The notes beneath the pieces are model-generated. The model saw nothing but the letters and a program-made list of their open reading frames with translations, was not told the DNA's origin and made no database searches. Source: Candidatus Krumholzibacteriota bacterium (GTDB lineage: Bacteria > Krumholzibacteriota > Krumholzibacteriia > LZORAL124-64-63). Taken from it: a DNA stretch of 64,000 bases. The stretch's first letter is position 1, and the number at the start of each line of letters is the position of its first letter. Shown here one piece after another: positions 34,878 through 43,287 of this stretch. The stretch is taken from contig JAKLEB010000001.1 in NCBI GenBank assembly GCA_022711765.1, positions 1,842,694 through 1,906,693 on the forward strand, in the 5' to 3' direction. The position numbers and the translations under genes were made by a program.

Positions 34878-35464
34878 GGCTCTTCCACCAGGCACTCGAT
34901 CGCGACGTTGGCCTGCATCGCGGCCACGAGCAGCACCCGCGCGGCGCACAGGCCTTCCGTCTGATCCGATGCGAAATCGCCGCACATGATGATCCGCCCC
35001 GACCGCCGCACCCGGATCTCCTCGCTGCGGCCGATCCCCGCCAGGCCGCTCGCCGCGATCACCCATCGCTCGGGGAACTCCCGGCACCAGGCCTCGAGCA
35101 GCCACCGCTTCGCCTCGGCGCGGTCGAAGGCTTCGACCAGGAGGTCGGCCGCGCCGAGGGCGGCGACGTCTGCAGGCTGCAGCGTGCGCTCCCGGAGGTC
35201 GAGGCCGATCGCCGGCTGGATCCGGCGCAGGTGGTCGGCGAGCGCCGCGACCTTGGGCCGGCCGACGTCGTCGCGGAAGAAGTGCTGGCGGTTCAGGTTG
35301 TCGGGCGCCACCACGTCGTGGTCGATCAGGATCAGGTGTCCCACGCCGGCGCGCGCGAGCGCCACCGCGACGTTCGAGCCGAGGCCGCCGCAGCCGGCGA
35401 CGGCCACGGTCCGCCGCTGCAGGAGGGCCGTCGAGCCGGGCACGTTGCGGGCGAAGATGTCCAT
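34874..35464 (-). CDS. ThiF/MoeB/HesA-family adenylyltransferase (E1-like)
   Basis: 196 residues. Nucleotide-binding GCGGLGSNVAVALARAGVG near residue 24, then the DHDVVAPDNLNRQ block whose Asp/Asn/Arg residues contact ATP. It is shorter than MoeB or ThiF of E. coli (about 250) and closest to the short ThiF type of anaerobes. I see no CxxC zinc site. It activates the Gly-Gly carrier encoded by the overlapping downstream gene. It starts 9 nt after the AOR C-terminal subunit stop, so it is in the same operon. Confidence 0.86.
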   Translation of the reverse strand: MDIFARNVPGSTALLQRRTVAVAGCGGLGSNVAVALARAGVGHLILIDHDVVAPDNLNRQHFFRDDVGRPKVAALADHLRRIQPAIGLDLRERTLQPADVAALGAADLLVEAFDRAEAKRWLLEAWCREFPERWVIAASGLAGIGRSEEIRVRRSGRIIMCGDFASDQTEGLCAARVLLVAAMQANVAIECLVEEP

Positions 35465-35473
35465 CGGACCTTC

Positions 35474-37483
35474 TCACCAGGCGTCTTTGACCACCGCCAC
35501 GATCTCCGGCAGGTCGATGCCCAGCTCCCGCAGGCGCTCGCGGGTGGGGACGCCGTTCCGGGTCCAGCCGCGGCGCTCGTAGGCGGCGTCGACCACCTTG
35601 TTGTACTGCGCCTCGCGGTACTCGCGCAACAGCGCCATCTTCTGTTCGGTGCTCTTGCCCGCGATGTCGACCCCGACCGTCTCGACGAGCTGCTTGTCGT
35701 AACGGTCCTGCCGCGATTCGTACTCCTCGCGCGTCACTGGACCGACGGCGCGGTAGGGCGGCATGTCGTGCTCGCGCGTGCCCCGGCCCAGCATGTAGGA
35801 CATGATGCGCTGCAGGTTGTGCACGCGCGCCGACTGGTCGATCATCGTCTTCTCGTCGAGCGGGATGCCGGTCATGCCCTCGAAGAACTTCTGGAAGTTG
35901 AGGACGTGGCCGGGGACCTTGGCCGCCTCCTGCGGCCGGTACTTCTTGTTGTCGGCCGGCACGACGTCGTTCCAGATCAGCTTGCAGAGGCCCATCAGGC
36001 CGAACCAGGTGCGGAACAGCGGGAAGTAGTAGAGCGCCTCGGCCTTGTCCTCGAACGACGGGATCTGGTTGTTGACCATGTCCATGAAGATCAGCCAGGC
36101 CTCGTCGTGCTGCGGGCCCTTGTTCGACATGGCGTAACCGGCCTGCTGCGCGAGCGATTCCTTGGAGACGTACTCCGAGTACTCGAGACCCTTGACCTCC
36201 ATGCCGATGTCCTGCAGGAAGGCGCGGTCGGCGCCGTACTCGCGCACCCACTTCTCCTTGAGCCAGCGGACGCCCTTGCCGACGTCGACGCCGAAGCCGC
36301 TGCCGGCGGCCATCTCGTGCAGGACGGCGAGAGTCTCGCTGGTGGCGCCGAAGCGCAGCTCCTTGCCGCCGGTGTGCTTCTTCGTGATGACCCCGGCCTC
36401 GTAGGCCTCCATCACGAACGCCATCGTGGTGGCGAACGAGATGGTGTCGATGCCGTAGGTGTCGCAGTAGAAATTGTACTCGGCGAGGAACTCGGCGTCG
36501 AAGCAGCCCATGTTGGCCGCGCCGGCCGCCGTCTCGTACTCGGGGCCGTCGACGGTCACCTTCTGCCCCCGGTAGGGACCGGTGCGCAGCTCGAAGCCGT
36601 CGATCGTCTTGGCGCAGGCCATCGAGCAGCCGTTCCAGCAGCCGTCGGGCATCTTCTGCGTGAAGAACTCCCGGCGCAGGCGCTTGGAATCGATGTTCGG
36701 CGTGTCGACGTGCTTGCCGAACCTGTAGTTGTGCACCGGCAGCAGGTCGTAGGCGTCCATGACGTCGACGATGTTCGCCGTGCCGACCTCGCGCATGCAG
36801 CACTGCGACCTGTCGAGCGTGGCCATCTCGGCGTTGATCTTCATGCCGTGGTCGCGGATCAGGACCGGGTCGACCGGGCCGTTGAGGTCATCGACGATCT
36901 TGATCGCCCCGGTCGGGCAGACGTACGCGCACGACGTGCAGCCGATGCAGTGCGGGTCGACCTCGCCGTAGGGCATCGTCAGGTGCCGCTTGATGCCGCG
37001 GCCGGCGAAGTCGAGGATGCGCTCCTGGATGAACTCCTCGCAGGCCTTGACGCAGTGGCCGCAGAGGATGCACGCCGTGGGGCTCTCGTCGGTGAGCTCG
37101 CTGCGGAAGCGCTCGGCGTCCGTGGCGCCGCACGCGCGCGCGACCTCCTGGATGACCGGCACCCGGGGCCAGCGGCCGAGGTACATCTCGGCGAGCAGCT
37201 TGCGGTGTTGCTGGACGCGCGGCGACTGCGTCGCGACCGCGATCGGCTCGCGCACCGGGTAGTTGCACGACGTCACGAGGCGCTTCTTCCCGCGCACTTC
37301 GATCTCGCACGTGCACAGGCGGCAGTTGCCGGTGGGCGTCAGGTCCTTGTGATGGCAGAGGGTCGGGATCGTGATCCCCGCCTCCTGCAGGACCTTCAGC
37401 AGGTACGTGCCCGGCACGGCGTGGACGGACCGGCCGTCGACCGTGATCTCGAGGCGGGCGACGGTGGCTGGCTGGGCGCTCAT
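35474..37483 (-). CDS. NuoG/HydA-type Fe-S module fused to AOR domains 2-3 (split aldehyde oxidoreductase, C-terminal half)
   Basis: 669 residues from ATG 37483; the GTG 3 nt earlier is too close to the GGAGGT site (37491-37496). Residues about 9-90: plant-type 2Fe-2S with C43, C54, C57, C73. Residues 130-200: two 4Fe-4S clusters (CILCGHCVKAC and CIGCTSCAYVCP). From about 205 to the end it is the C-terminal part of tungsten AOR (domains 2 and 3): GTANIVDVMDAYDLLPVHNY, DGCWNGCSMAC (Cys ligands near the active site, C-x3-C-x3-C rather than the usual C-x2-C-x3-C) and LMGLCKLIWND (fourth Cys). AOR domain 1 is missing; it is encoded at the start of the preceding gene. The stop-start overlap (TGATG) with that gene implies equimolar synthesis. 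Substrate unknown. Confidence 0.88.
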   Translation of the reverse strand: MSAQPATVARLEITVDGRSVHAVPGTYLLKVLQEAGITIPTLCHHKDLTPTGNCRLCTCEIEVRGKKRLVTSCNYPVREPIAVATQSPRVQQHRKLLAEMYLGRWPRVPVIQEVARACGATDAERFRSELTDESPTACILCGHCVKACEEFIQERILDFAGRGIKRHLTMPYGEVDPHCIGCTSCAYVCPTGAIKIVDDLNGPVDPVLIRDHGMKINAEMATLDRSQCCMREVGTANIVDVMDAYDLLPVHNYRFGKHVDTPNIDSKRLRREFFTQKMPDGCWNGCSMACAKTIDGFELRTGPYRGQKVTVDGPEYETAAGAANMGCFDAEFLAEYNFYCDTYGIDTISFATTMAFVMEAYEAGVITKKHTGGKELRFGATSETLAVLHEMAAGSGFGVDVGKGVRWLKEKWVREYGADRAFLQDIGMEVKGLEYSEYVSKESLAQQAGYAMSNKGPQHDEAWLIFMDMVNNQIPSFEDKAEALYYFPLFRTWFGLMGLCKLIWNDVVPADNKKYRPQEAAKVPGHVLNFQKFFEGMTGIPLDEKTMIDQSARVHNLQRIMSYMLGRGTREHDMPPYRAVGPVTREEYESRQDRYDKQLVETVGVDIAGKSTEQKMALLREYREAQYNKVVDAAYERRGWTRNGVPTRERLRELGIDLPEIVAVVKDAW

Positions 37484-40400
37484 CACTTCACCTCCACGGC
37501 GTCGAACTTGCAGACTTCATGGCAGATGCCGCACTTGATGCAGAGGTCCTGGTCGATGACGTGCACCTGCTTCTTCACGCCGCTGATGGCGCCGGTCGGA
37601 CAGGGCTTGACGCAAGCGAGACAGCCGGTGCAGGTGTCGAGGATCGTGTAGGCGATCAGCGGCTTGCAGACGCCGGCGCGGCAGCGCCTGTCCCGGATGT
37701 GCTCGAGGTATTCCTCGCGGAAGTACTTGAGCGTGCTGAGCACCGGGTTGGGCGCCGAGCCGCCGAGCTGGCAGAGGCTCGTCTCGGCCACGGTCGCCGA
37801 GACCTCGGCGAGGAGGTCCAGGTCGCTCTCCTTGCCCTCGCCGCGGCAGATGCGGTTCAGGGTGTCGCTGAGCGCCTTGAGCCCCTCGCGGCACGGCGTG
37901 CACTTGCCGCAGGACTCGTCCATCAGGAAATCGATGAAGTAGCGGGCGACGTCGACCATGCAGGTGCGGTCGTTCATCACGATCATGCCGCCTGAGCCCA
38001 TCATCGACCCCGCGGCGGTCAGCGAGTCGAAGTCGACCGGCATGTCCAGCAGCGACGCCGGCAGGCAGCCGCCCGAGGGGCCGCCGGTCTGGACGGCCTT
38101 GAACTTGCGGCCGTCCGGGATGCCCCCGCCGACGTCCTCGATGATCTCGCGCAGGGTGATGCCCATCGGCACTTCCACCAGCCCGGTGTTGCGGATGTTG
38201 CCCACGAGGGAGAAGACCTTGGTGCCCGAGCTGCCGCGCCAGGGGTCCCGGCTCACGTCGCCGGTGCCGATCGCGGCGAACCACTCGGCGCCCCTGTCCA
38301 TGATCACCGGGATGTTGGCCCAGGTCTCGACGTTGTTCAGGACCGTGGGCTGGTCGCGGTAGCCGTATTCGACGTTGTGCACGTACTTGGCGCGCGGCTC
38401 GCCCGCGCGGCCGGACATCGACGCCATCAGCGCGCTCGACTCGCCGCAGACGAAGGCGCCGGCGCCGCGGTGGACCCGGATGTCGAAGGCGAAGTCGCGG
38501 CCGAGGATCTTCTCGCCCAAGAGGCCGCGCTCGCGGGCCTGGGCGAGCGCCTTCTGCAGCCGCTCGAGCGCCAGGGGGTACTCCTTGCGGATGTAGATGA
38601 AGCCCTGGCGAGCGCCGACCGCGAAGGCGCCGATCAGCATGCCCTCGATCACGGTGTGCGGGTCGGTCTCGATGATGCTGCGGTCCATGAACGCCCCGGG
38701 GTCGCCCTCGTCGGCGTTGCAGACCACGAAGATCTCCGCCTGCCGCTCCCGGGCGGCCTTGCGCCCGGACTCCCACTTGAGACCGGCGGGGAAGCCGCCG
38801 CCGCCGCGGCCGCGCAGGCCGGAGCGGATGACCTCGCGGATGACGTCGTCGCCGCTCTTCGCGGCGAGCGTCCGCGCGAGGGCCTCGTAGCCGCCGCGGG
38901 CGATGTAGTGGTCGATGTTCTCCGGATCGATCAGCCCCTTGTTGCGCAGGGCGATGAGCTGCTGCTTGGAGAAGAACGCGATGTCCCGCATGGTCGGGTT
39001 GATCTTGCCGCTGAGCGGGTCGCGGTGCAGCAGCCGCTCGACCGGCCGGCCGCCCTTGAGGTGGGTGTCGATGATCTCCTGCAGGTCGGCTTCCTGGACC
39101 ATCTGGTAGAAGGTGCCCTCGGGCTGGACGACCACGATCGGCCCCACGGCGCAGAAGCCGTTGCAGCCGGTCGGGACCACCAGGTAGTCGCGATCGAGCT
39201 GGTTCTCGCGCAGCAGCTCGCGGAGGCGGTCGCGGACGTCGAAGCCCTTGGCGGCGACGCAGCCCGTGCCGGTGCAGACCATCAGCATGCCCTTGTAGGC
39301 GGCGGTCTTCGCGCGCTCGCGCTCGCGGATCGCGCCCAGGTCGCAGGCGCAGGCGCCGGTCGCGGCGGGGGCCTCGGCCGCCGCGGCCGCGCGGTCGTGG
39401 TCGCGCCGCGCCGGCTTCCCCTTGCCCGCCTGGCGCAGCAGCTTCTCGAGGTCCTTGGCCTTGACGTTGCCGTGCACCTCGTCGCCGATCTTGACGACCG
39501 GCGCGATGCTGCAGGCGCCCAGGCAGGCGACCGCGTCGAGCGTGTACTTGTTGTCCTTCGTGGTGCCCCCGGCCTTGACGTCGAGGATCCGCTCGAGCGA
39601 CGCCAGCAGGTTGGCGCCGCCCTTGACGTGGCAGGCCGTGCCGAGACAGACCTGGATCGTGGTCTCGCCCTTGGGCTCGAGCGAGAAGGCCTTGTAGAAC
39701 GTGGCGATGTGGTAGAGGTAGGCCTTGGGCACGCCGGTCAGCCGGTTCAGATGGTCGATCGCCGGCTTGGGGATGTGGCGGAACTCTTCCTGCACGTCCT
39801 GCATCATCTCGATCACGTAGTCGGGGTCGCGGTGCCAGCGGTCGGCGATCCGGCCGATCTTCGCGAGGTCGGCGGCGGGCAGCGTCTCGGCGACCCGGCG
39901 CGGCGTGATCAGGTGGGCGACCTTGTTCTCCTCCACGTGCCAGGCCGGCGTGACGCCCCGGTTCCTGATCACGAGCGCCTTGACCTTCTTGTGGCGGAAG
40001 ACCGTGCCGATGCCGCCGCGGCCCGCCTGCTTCAGGCGCACCGCCTGGCGGCGCCAGTCGTAGAACGAGAAGTTGAGGCAGCCCATGTAGGCGTGCTCGG
40101 CGCCGCGGCCGGCCGAGACGACGGCGATGTTCTTCTTGTCCAGGTCGCCGTCGGCGTACATCTCGGTCAGCTCCTCGGCGACCAGATGCGAGTCGACGCT
40201 CTCCAGCGGCGCCTTCTCGATGGTGATGCGGCGGTCGACGGCGTCGAGGTAGACGATGACCTCGCTGTCGGCGATCCCCGTGAGCACGAGCGCGTCGAAG
40301 CCGGCGAATTTCAGGTACGGTCCGAAGTAGCCGCCGACGTTGCAGTCCATCACGGAGTGTGTCTGGGGCGAGATCGAGGTCACGAGCGTCTTGCCGGAGC

Positions 40401-40698
40401 CGGGGAACGAGAGCGTGCCGCCGAGCGGACCCGACGCGAAGCAGATCGGATTCTCGGGACTGTCCCACCGCGTCGCGGCCGTGATCTCCTGGAACATGTA
40501 CCAGAGATCGAATCCCTTGCCGCCGACCCAGAGGTCCTTCATCTCCTGGGTCACCGGCAGCTCGCGGAAGCTGCGCTCGCTCAGGTCGATCCGCAGCGCG
40601 CGATTGGCGTAGCCCCGCTCCAGCCGGACCGGCGCGAAGCGGTACTCGGCCAGCACCTGGTGGGCCGCCTTGATCGTCTGGACGGGATGGCTTGACAT
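37483..40698 (-). CDS. AOR domain 1-NuoE-NuoF-ferredoxin fusion (split aldehyde oxidoreductase, N-terminal half plus diaphorase)
   Basis: 1071 residues from ATG 40698, with GAGG 6 nt upstream. Residues 30-250: AOR N-terminal domain (VGGKGFDLWYMF, NVGGYFGPYLKFAGFDALVL, AGRGGIGTVFRHKKVKALVI), which normally binds the tungstopterin phosphates. 280-425: NuoE-like 2Fe-2S domain (C351, C356, C392, C396). 468-550: second thioredoxin-like 2Fe-2S domain (C475, C480, C512, C516), as in HndC/HymB. 570-990: NuoF with GRGGGGFPAGLKW (FMN/NADH) and the ESCGKCTPCREG 4Fe-4S site. 1006-1071: two 4Fe-4S ferredoxin motifs. The rest of the AOR is on the next gene, so the active site must form between two polypeptides. 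NAD(H)- and ferredoxin-linked aldehyde/acid interconversion, possibly bifurcating, is inferred. Confidence 0.88.
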   Translation of the reverse strand: MSSHPVQTIKAAHQVLAEYRFAPVRLERGYANRALRIDLSERSFRELPVTQEMKDLWVGGKGFDLWYMFQEITAATRWDSPENPICFASGPLGGTLSFPGSGKTLVTSISPQTHSVMDCNVGGYFGPYLKFAGFDALVLTGIADSEVIVYLDAVDRRITIEKAPLESVDSHLVAEELTEMYADGDLDKKNIAVVSAGRGAEHAYMGCLNFSFYDWRRQAVRLKQAGRGGIGTVFRHKKVKALVIRNRGVTPAWHVEENKVAHLITPRRVAETLPAADLAKIGRIADRWHRDPDYVIEMMQDVQEEFRHIPKPAIDHLNRLTGVPKAYLYHIATFYKAFSLEPKGETTIQVCLGTACHVKGGANLLASLERILDVKAGGTTKDNKYTLDAVACLGACSIAPVVKIGDEVHGNVKAKDLEKLLRQAGKGKPARRDHDRAAAAAEAPAATGACACDLGAIRERERAKTAAYKGMLMVCTGTGCVAAKGFDVRDRLRELLRENQLDRDYLVVPTGCNGFCAVGPIVVVQPEGTFYQMVQEADLQEIIDTHLKGGRPVERLLHRDPLSGKINPTMRDIAFFSKQQLIALRNKGLIDPENIDHYIARGGYEALARTLAAKSGDDVIREVIRSGLRGRGGGGFPAGLKWESGRKAARERQAEIFVVCNADEGDPGAFMDRSIIETDPHTVIEGMLIGAFAVGARQGFIYIRKEYPLALERLQKALAQARERGLLGEKILGRDFAFDIRVHRGAGAFVCGESSALMASMSGRAGEPRAKYVHNVEYGYRDQPTVLNNVETWANIPVIMDRGAEWFAAIGTGDVSRDPWRGSSGTKVFSLVGNIRNTGLVEVPMGITLREIIEDVGGGIPDGRKFKAVQTGGPSGGCLPASLLDMPVDFDSLTAAGSMMGSGGMIVMNDRTCMVDVARYFIDFLMDESCGKCTPCREGLKALSDTLNRICRGEGKESDLDLLAEVSATVAETSLCQLGGSAPNPVLSTLKYFREEYLEHIRDRRCRAGVCKPLIAYTILDTCTGCLACVKPCPTGAISGVKKQVHVIDQDLCIKCGICHEVCKFDAVEVK

Positions 40699-40760
40699 GG
40701 TCGACCTCGTTGCGGGAGGGATGCGCGGCGGTGGACTCGCGAACCACGTGGACGCGCTCA

Positions 40761-40788
40761 AACATAGGGTCCGAAACCCGCATTTCAA
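40761..40788 (-). promoter_or_regulatory. Promoter of the split-AOR operon
   Basis: Minus strand TTGAAA (40788-40783), a 16-bp spacer and TATGTT (40766-40761). Initiation near 40754 gives a leader of about 56 nt to ATG 40698. It stands back-to-back with the promoter of the kinase fusion, with 25 bp between the two -35 boxes. Confidence 0.45.
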
Positions 40789-40813
40789 GGGATTGCTGAC
40801 CGGCGGGCGCCAG

Positions 40814-40842
40814 TTGCCAGGAAACCGGCGATCTGATACGCT
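40814..40842 (+). promoter_or_regulatory. Promoter giving a probable leaderless transcript of the kinase-CoADR-rhodanese gene
   Basis: TTGCCA (40814-40819, five of six), a 17-bp spacer ending in TGA (an extended -10 TG) and TACGCT (40837-40842). Only 6 bp separate the -10 from the ATG at 40849, and no ribosome site precedes that ATG. The mRNA would therefore begin at or within a base of the start codon. Confidence 0.5.
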
Positions 40843-40848
40843 AGCATT

Positions 40849-43248
40849 ATGAGCGACATTCTCAAGGATCCGCTGCAGATGGCCTCCCTGGTCGCCCATC
40901 AACTCAAGGGGCCCGTGGCAGCCACCAGCACCATCCTCGAGACCCTCCTCGGCGAATTCGCCGGGCCGCTCTCCGCCAAGCAGCGCGACATGCTCCAGCG
41001 CGCGCTATCCCAGTGCAAGGACTCCCTGCTGACGGCCCATCGCCTGCTGGCCATCTCCAAGTCCGCCCAGGAACCCGGCGCCTTCGTGGGGAGGACCGAG
41101 CTGGTTTCGATCGTCCGCCGGGTCGCGGCGGGTTACACCGGCCGGGCCGCGGACCAGCACCTGACCTTGACCGTCAAGATCGATGCCGAGCCGGCCTGGG
41201 CGGTCGCGCACGAGGCGGCGACGGCGGAGGTCGTCGAGGCCCTGCTCTCCAACGCGTTCAAGTACACGCCGGACAACGGCAAGATCGAGGTCCTCGTCCT
41301 GTACGACGAGTCGCTGGACGTCTTCCAGATCCGGGTCTCGGACTCCGGCGTCGGTGTTCCCGAGCACGCCCGCGAGCTGATCTTCCAGCCGTTCTACCGC
41401 ACGCCGAGCGCCCGCGATTCGGCGCGACCGGGCACGGGGCTCGGACTGGCCTTCGTCAAGGCCGTGGTGGAATCCGTCGGCGGCACCGTCTCGGTGGCGC
41501 CTTCCCATCTCGGCGGCGCAGCCCTCGTCGTCGAGTTCAAGGCCGCCGGCGAGGCGACGCCCGTCGCCTCCGACGGCAAGCCGCCGCTGAAGGTCGTGAT
41601 CATCGGCGGGGTCGCGGCCGGCCCGAAGGCGGCGGCGAAGATCAACCGGCTGGACCCCGACGCCGACGTCACCATCGTCGAGAAGGGCCAGCTCCTCTCC
41701 TACGCCGGCTGCGGCCTGCCCTACTACGTCGCGGGCATCGTCAAGTCCCAGAGCGAGCTGATGAGCTCGCCGGTCGGCATCGTCCGCGACATCGTCTTCT
41801 TCCAGCAGACGCTGAACCTCCACATCATGAACCAGACCGAGGCGCTGGGCATCGACCGCGAGCACAAGCAGGTCCAGGTCCGGAGCCTGGTCGACGGCCG
41901 CCGCACGACGCTGGACTACGACAAGCTCGTCGTGGCCACCGGCTCGACGCCGATCATCCCCGACGTCGAGGGCGTCCGCCTCGGCCGGATCTTCACGCTT
42001 CACGGGGTGTCGGACGCCGAGGGCATCAAGGCAGCGCTGGAACGCGGCAAGGCCCGCGACGTCGTGATCATGGGCGGCGGGCTCATCGGCCTCGAGGTCA
42101 CCGAGGCGCTCGTGATGCGGGGCTGCCGGGTGACGATCGTCGAGAAACTCGACCAGATCCTGCGCCGCGCCGACCGCGAGATCGCCTTGCTGATCGAGAA
42201 GCACCTCGAGTCCCACGGGGTCAGGGTCCTGACCGGCACGGAGGTCAAGCGCTTCATCGGCGATCGCCGGGGCACGGTCGCCGCCGTCGAGACCAGCGCC
42301 GGCACGTTCCCCGCCAACCTCTGCATCATCGCGGTCGGCAACCTGCCCACGGTCGACCTGGCCGCCCAGGCGGGGCTCGAGCTCGGCGAGACCGGGGCCA
42401 TCAAGACGAACTCGCGCATGCAGACCAACGACGAGGACATCTACGCCGCCGGCGACTGCGTCGAATGCGTGAACCTGATCACCGGCCAGCCGTGCTGGGT
42501 GCCGCTCGGCTCGAACGCCAACCGGCAGGGGCGCGTCGCCGCGGTCAACATCTGCGGCGGCGACGAGCACTTCGCGCCCATCGCGGGGACGACCGCCTGC
42601 CGGATCTTCGGCTGCGTCATCGCTCTGACCGGGTTGACCGAGCAGCGCGCGCTGCAGGCCGGCTTCGACACGGTGAGCGTCCTCGTTCCCGGTCCGGACC
42701 GGGAGCACTTCGTGCCGGGGGCCGGGCTGCTGCTCCTGAAGATCGTGGTGGACCGCAAGACGCGGCGTCTGCTCGGCGCGCAGGCCACCGGCGCGGGCGG
42801 CGACAAGCGAATCGACGTCGCGGCGGTGGCGATCGCCGCCGGGATGACCGTCGATCAGGTCGCCAACCTGGACCTCGGGTACGCGCCGCCGTTCGGGCAG
42901 GTCATCGACAACCTCGTCATGGCCGCCAACGTGGCGCGCAACAAGCTCGACGGGTACCTGGACAGCATCGGACCGCTCGAGCTCAAGCGGATGATCGACA
43001 AGGGCGAGGATTTCGTCGTCCTCGACGTCCGCACGCCGACCGAGTACGACCACCGGCGCATCGCGGAAACGGTCTTCATCCCGCTCGCGTCGCTGCGGAG
43101 CCGCTATCGGGAACTCGACCAGAACCGCCCCATCGTCGCCATCTGCAACTTCTCCTTGCGGGCCTACGAGGCGGCCATCATCTTGCGGAAACACGGCTTC
43201 CGTAACGTCAAGGTCCTCGAGGGCGGGCTCGAGATGTGGCCGTACTGA
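40849..43248 (+). CDS. Histidine kinase-CoA disulfide reductase-rhodanese triple fusion
   Basis: 799 residues. Residues 1-235: a histidine-kinase core with H17 in VAHQLKGPVA, an N-box (NAFKYTPDNG), DSGVGVP and GTGLGLAFVK; no membrane or sensor domain precedes it. 248-690: FAD/NADH pyridine-nucleotide disulfide oxidoreductase of the CoA-disulfide reductase/Nox type, KVVIIGGVAAGPKAA, with redox Cys288 in YAGCGLPYY and the second nucleotide site IMGGGLIGLEV. 700-799: rhodanese with active-site C766 in AICNFSLRA. CoADR-rhodanese fusions are known; addition of a kinase core is unusual and suggests that kinase activity reports flavin or thiol redox state. Divergent from the split-AOR operon, so it may regulate it. 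No response regulator is adjacent; the nearest is at 49051. Confidence 0.87.
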   Translation: MSDILKDPLQMASLVAHQLKGPVAATSTILETLLGEFAGPLSAKQRDMLQRALSQCKDSLLTAHRLLAISKSAQEPGAFVGRTELVSIVRRVAAGYTGRAADQHLTLTVKIDAEPAWAVAHEAATAEVVEALLSNAFKYTPDNGKIEVLVLYDESLDVFQIRVSDSGVGVPEHARELIFQPFYRTPSARDSARPGTGLGLAFVKAVVESVGGTVSVAPSHLGGAALVVEFKAAGEATPVASDGKPPLKVVIIGGVAAGPKAAAKINRLDPDADVTIVEKGQLLSYAGCGLPYYVAGIVKSQSELMSSPVGIVRDIVFFQQTLNLHIMNQTEALGIDREHKQVQVRSLVDGRRTTLDYDKLVVATGSTPIIPDVEGVRLGRIFTLHGVSDAEGIKAALERGKARDVVIMGGGLIGLEVTEALVMRGCRVTIVEKLDQILRRADREIALLIEKHLESHGVRVLTGTEVKRFIGDRRGTVAAVETSAGTFPANLCIIAVGNLPTVDLAAQAGLELGETGAIKTNSRMQTNDEDIYAAGDCVECVNLITGQPCWVPLGSNANRQGRVAAVNICGGDEHFAPIAGTTACRIFGCVIALTGLTEQRALQAGFDTVSVLVPGPDREHFVPGAGLLLLKIVVDRKTRRLLGAQATGAGGDKRIDVAAVAIAAGMTVDQVANLDLGYAPPFGQVIDNLVMAANVARNKLDGYLDSIGPLELKRMIDKGEDFVVLDVRTPTEYDHRRIAETVFIPLASLRSRYRELDQNRPIVAICNFSLRAYEAAIILRKHGFRNVKVLEGGLEMWPY

Positions 43249-43287
43249 CGGACCGGCTCGGGTCCTGACCGCCCGGAAATCCGGCTC

